Below, piece after piece: positions 19,157 through 20,291 of a stretch of DNA of 20,291 nucleotides. A program made the translations under genes and the position numbers. Under the pieces are notes generated by a model, which worked only from the letters and a program-made list of their open reading frames with translations, was not told where the DNA came from and made no database searches. Source of the stretch: Spartobacteria bacterium. GTDB taxonomy: Bacteria; Verrucomicrobiota; Verrucomicrobiia; Chthoniobacterales; UBA10450. The stretch is taken from the NCBI GenBank assembly GCA_021324035.1, contig JAJPJU010000152.1, forward strand, positions 1 through 20,291, read 5' to 3'. Position 1 is the first letter of the stretch, and every line of letters begins with the position of its first letter.

Positions 19157-19612
19157 ATGCAGACATTAACAACCTGGACTCCGTTTAAAGAACTGGACGA
19201 ACTGGAAAACCGGCTCGGCACGTTCTTCCGCGGATTCCCCATCCGAGGCCGGACAGGCAATGGAGAAACTCTTGCATTGCCGAAATGGTCGCCGCAGGTC
19301 GACATCAGTGAAGACGACAAAGAATATCTGGTGAAGGCCGATCTGCCCGAGGTGAAGAAAGAGGACGTCAAAGTCACATTTGAGAACGGCCTTCTGAGCA
19401 TCTCCGGCGAGCGCAAAACCGAAAAAGAAGAGAAGAAGAAAACGTATCATCGGGTCGAACGTTCCTATGGGACATTCGAGCGGGTATTCACCCTGCCGGA
19501 GGACGCCGATGCAACAAAGATCGGAGCCGAATTCAAGGAAGGCGTGCTCCGAGTGCATCTGCCGAAAAGCCCATCGGCCAAACCTAAGACCGTCGAAGTC
19601 AAAGTTGCATGA
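19157..19612 (+). CDS. Hsp20/alpha-crystallin small heat-shock protein
   Basis: 151 residues from the ATG at 19157, with AGGAAGA six bases upstream. The alpha-crystallin domain (about 45-140) contains WSPQVDISEDDKEYLVKADL, then FENGLLSISGER, YGTFERVFTLPEDAD and the conserved GVLRVHLPK. A Lys/Glu-rich stretch sits in the middle. It is an ATP-independent holdase that binds unfolding proteins in the cytoplasm. The next gene, RtcB, starts 7 nt after its stop, so the two are probably cotranscribed. No CIRCE element or heat-shock promoter is obvious upstream. Confidence 0.96.
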   Translation: MQTLTTWTPFKELDELENRLGTFFRGFPIRGRTGNGETLALPKWSPQVDISEDDKEYLVKADLPEVKKEDVKVTFENGLLSISGERKTEKEEKKKTYHRVERSYGTFERVFTLPEDADATKIGAEFKEGVLRVHLPKSPSAKPKTVEVKVA

Positions 19613-19619
19613 ACACAAG

Positions 19620-20291
19620 ATGAGCCGACGTGCAGACTTAGATCTGCGCGCCGCGCTTCATCGCGATCGAAAAATTATTCAAGCGATGCAAAACAGCGTC
19701 GCCGAAATCAGGATTTTCGGTCAGCACGACGAGTCCACGCTTAAGCAAATTGAACGCTGCGTCGCGGCCGGGGGCGAACGCGGGGTGCTCTGCGCGGACG
19801 GACACAAAGGTTACGCCCAACCGATTGGCGGCGTCGTTGCTTACAAGGACAAAATCTCGCTCAGCGGGGTCGGCTTCGATATCGCCTGCGGAAATCTCGC
19901 GGTCCGAACCGATCTGACGCTGCCGCAGATCCAATGGGCGATTCCGAAAATCATGGACGATGTCGTCCGCGACATTTCTTTCGGTATTGGACGCAAAGCA
20001 AAATTCCGCGTGGACCACGAGTTGTTCGACGATCCGACTTGGAACCTGCAACCGATGCAGAATTTAAAGTCGCTGGCCGCTGACCAGTTAGGTACGGTGG
20101 GCGGTGGCAATCACTATGTCGATCTTTTCGTTGACGAAGAAAATCGGATTTGGGTAGGTGTTCATTTCGGGTCGCGCGGTCTCGGATACAAAACCGCTAC
20201 TTACTTTTTGAGAGCAGCCGGCGGCAAGGAAGGAATGGATGTGCCGCTAACAGTGGTCGAGGACAAATCAAACCTGGGAGAGGATTATCTC
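19620..20291 (+). CDS. rtcB: RtcB-family RNA ligase, 3' partial
   Basis: 224 codons are visible from the ATG at 19620, open to the right edge. Metal and ligase-family motifs seen: GHKGYAQPIGG, GVGFDIACG (Asp and Cys ligand positions), GTVGGGNHYVD (Asn-His), and VHFGSRGLG (His). The guanylylated histidine expected near the C-terminus lies beyond the window. RtcB joins RNA 2',3'-cyclic phosphate or 3'-phosphate ends to 5'-OH using GTP and Mn, in RNA repair or tRNA splicing. Its position 7 nt after Hsp20 suggests a stress operon. No archease gene is seen in the window. Some variation from the canonical motifs (IACG, HFGSRG) marks a divergent subfamily. Confidence 0.9.
   Translation, partial: MSRRADLDLRAALHRDRKIIQAMQNSVAEIRIFGQHDESTLKQIERCVAAGGERGVLCADGHKGYAQPIGGVVAYKDKISLSGVGFDIACGNLAVRTDLTLPQIQWAIPKIMDDVVRDISFGIGRKAKFRVDHELFDDPTWNLQPMQNLKSLAADQLGTVGGGNHYVDLFVDEENRIWVGVHFGSRGLGYKTATYFLRAAGGKEGMDVPLTVVEDKSNLGEDYL

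Overview
The window reads as chromosomal DNA of a free-living, GC-moderate bacterium, most likely a soil-type Verrucomicrobiota. This is an inference from gene style, with Acidobacteriota as the main alternative. Supporting signs are an acidobacterial-type ECF sigma factor overlapping a Ser/Thr kinase with TolB-like and TPR domains, a PATAN (DUF4388)-receiver protein, a Thr-rich secreted protein, and a relic of ActB from alternative complex III. There is no prophage, CRISPR array or intact insertion sequence. The notable features are a high density of gene relics and a family of short dispersed repeats.

Layout. 1-2560: the 3' part of a PATAN-receiver-PATAN signalling protein, then a zinc-motif-less ROK-family sugar kinase. 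2758-4073: a TPMT-like methyltransferase and a 1-Cys peroxiredoxin. 4125-4441 (minus): a frameshifted remnant of ActB. 4585-5074: a small secreted Thr-rich protein with a clear intrinsic terminator. 5273-8115: a circularly permuted ATP-grasp protein and an SLC13/ArsB-type permease. 8145-8832 (minus): two small hypothetical genes. 8833-9487: a gene-free stretch with a hairpin built from two copies of a 16-bp repeat. 9488-12987 (minus): the kinase/ECF sigma pair, divergent from a secreted protein at 13180-14031. 14263-14344 (minus): tRNA-Leu(UAG) with an inverted partial copy upstream. 14658-15647 (minus): a tandem universal stress protein, divergent from a membrane-anchored trypsin-like protease (15830-16654). 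16780-17697 (minus): a PocR-AraC regulator. 17769-19083: small genes and degraded genes. 19157 to the window end: Hsp20 followed 7 nt later by RtcB, which runs off the edge.

Together the genes suggest stress response and signalling: peroxide removal, universal stress protein, Hsp20, RNA repair ligase, periplasmic protease, and sigma/kinase signalling. The right end (PRTase relic, Hsp20, RtcB, with Usp about 4 kb away) looks like a partly eroded stress island. Nothing here is clearly a wholly new system. The best leads are the Hsp20-RtcB pair, the repeat family that supplies a stop codon to the ATP-grasp gene, the tRNA-half inverted repeat, and the direct-repeat-flanked small unit at 17769-18147.
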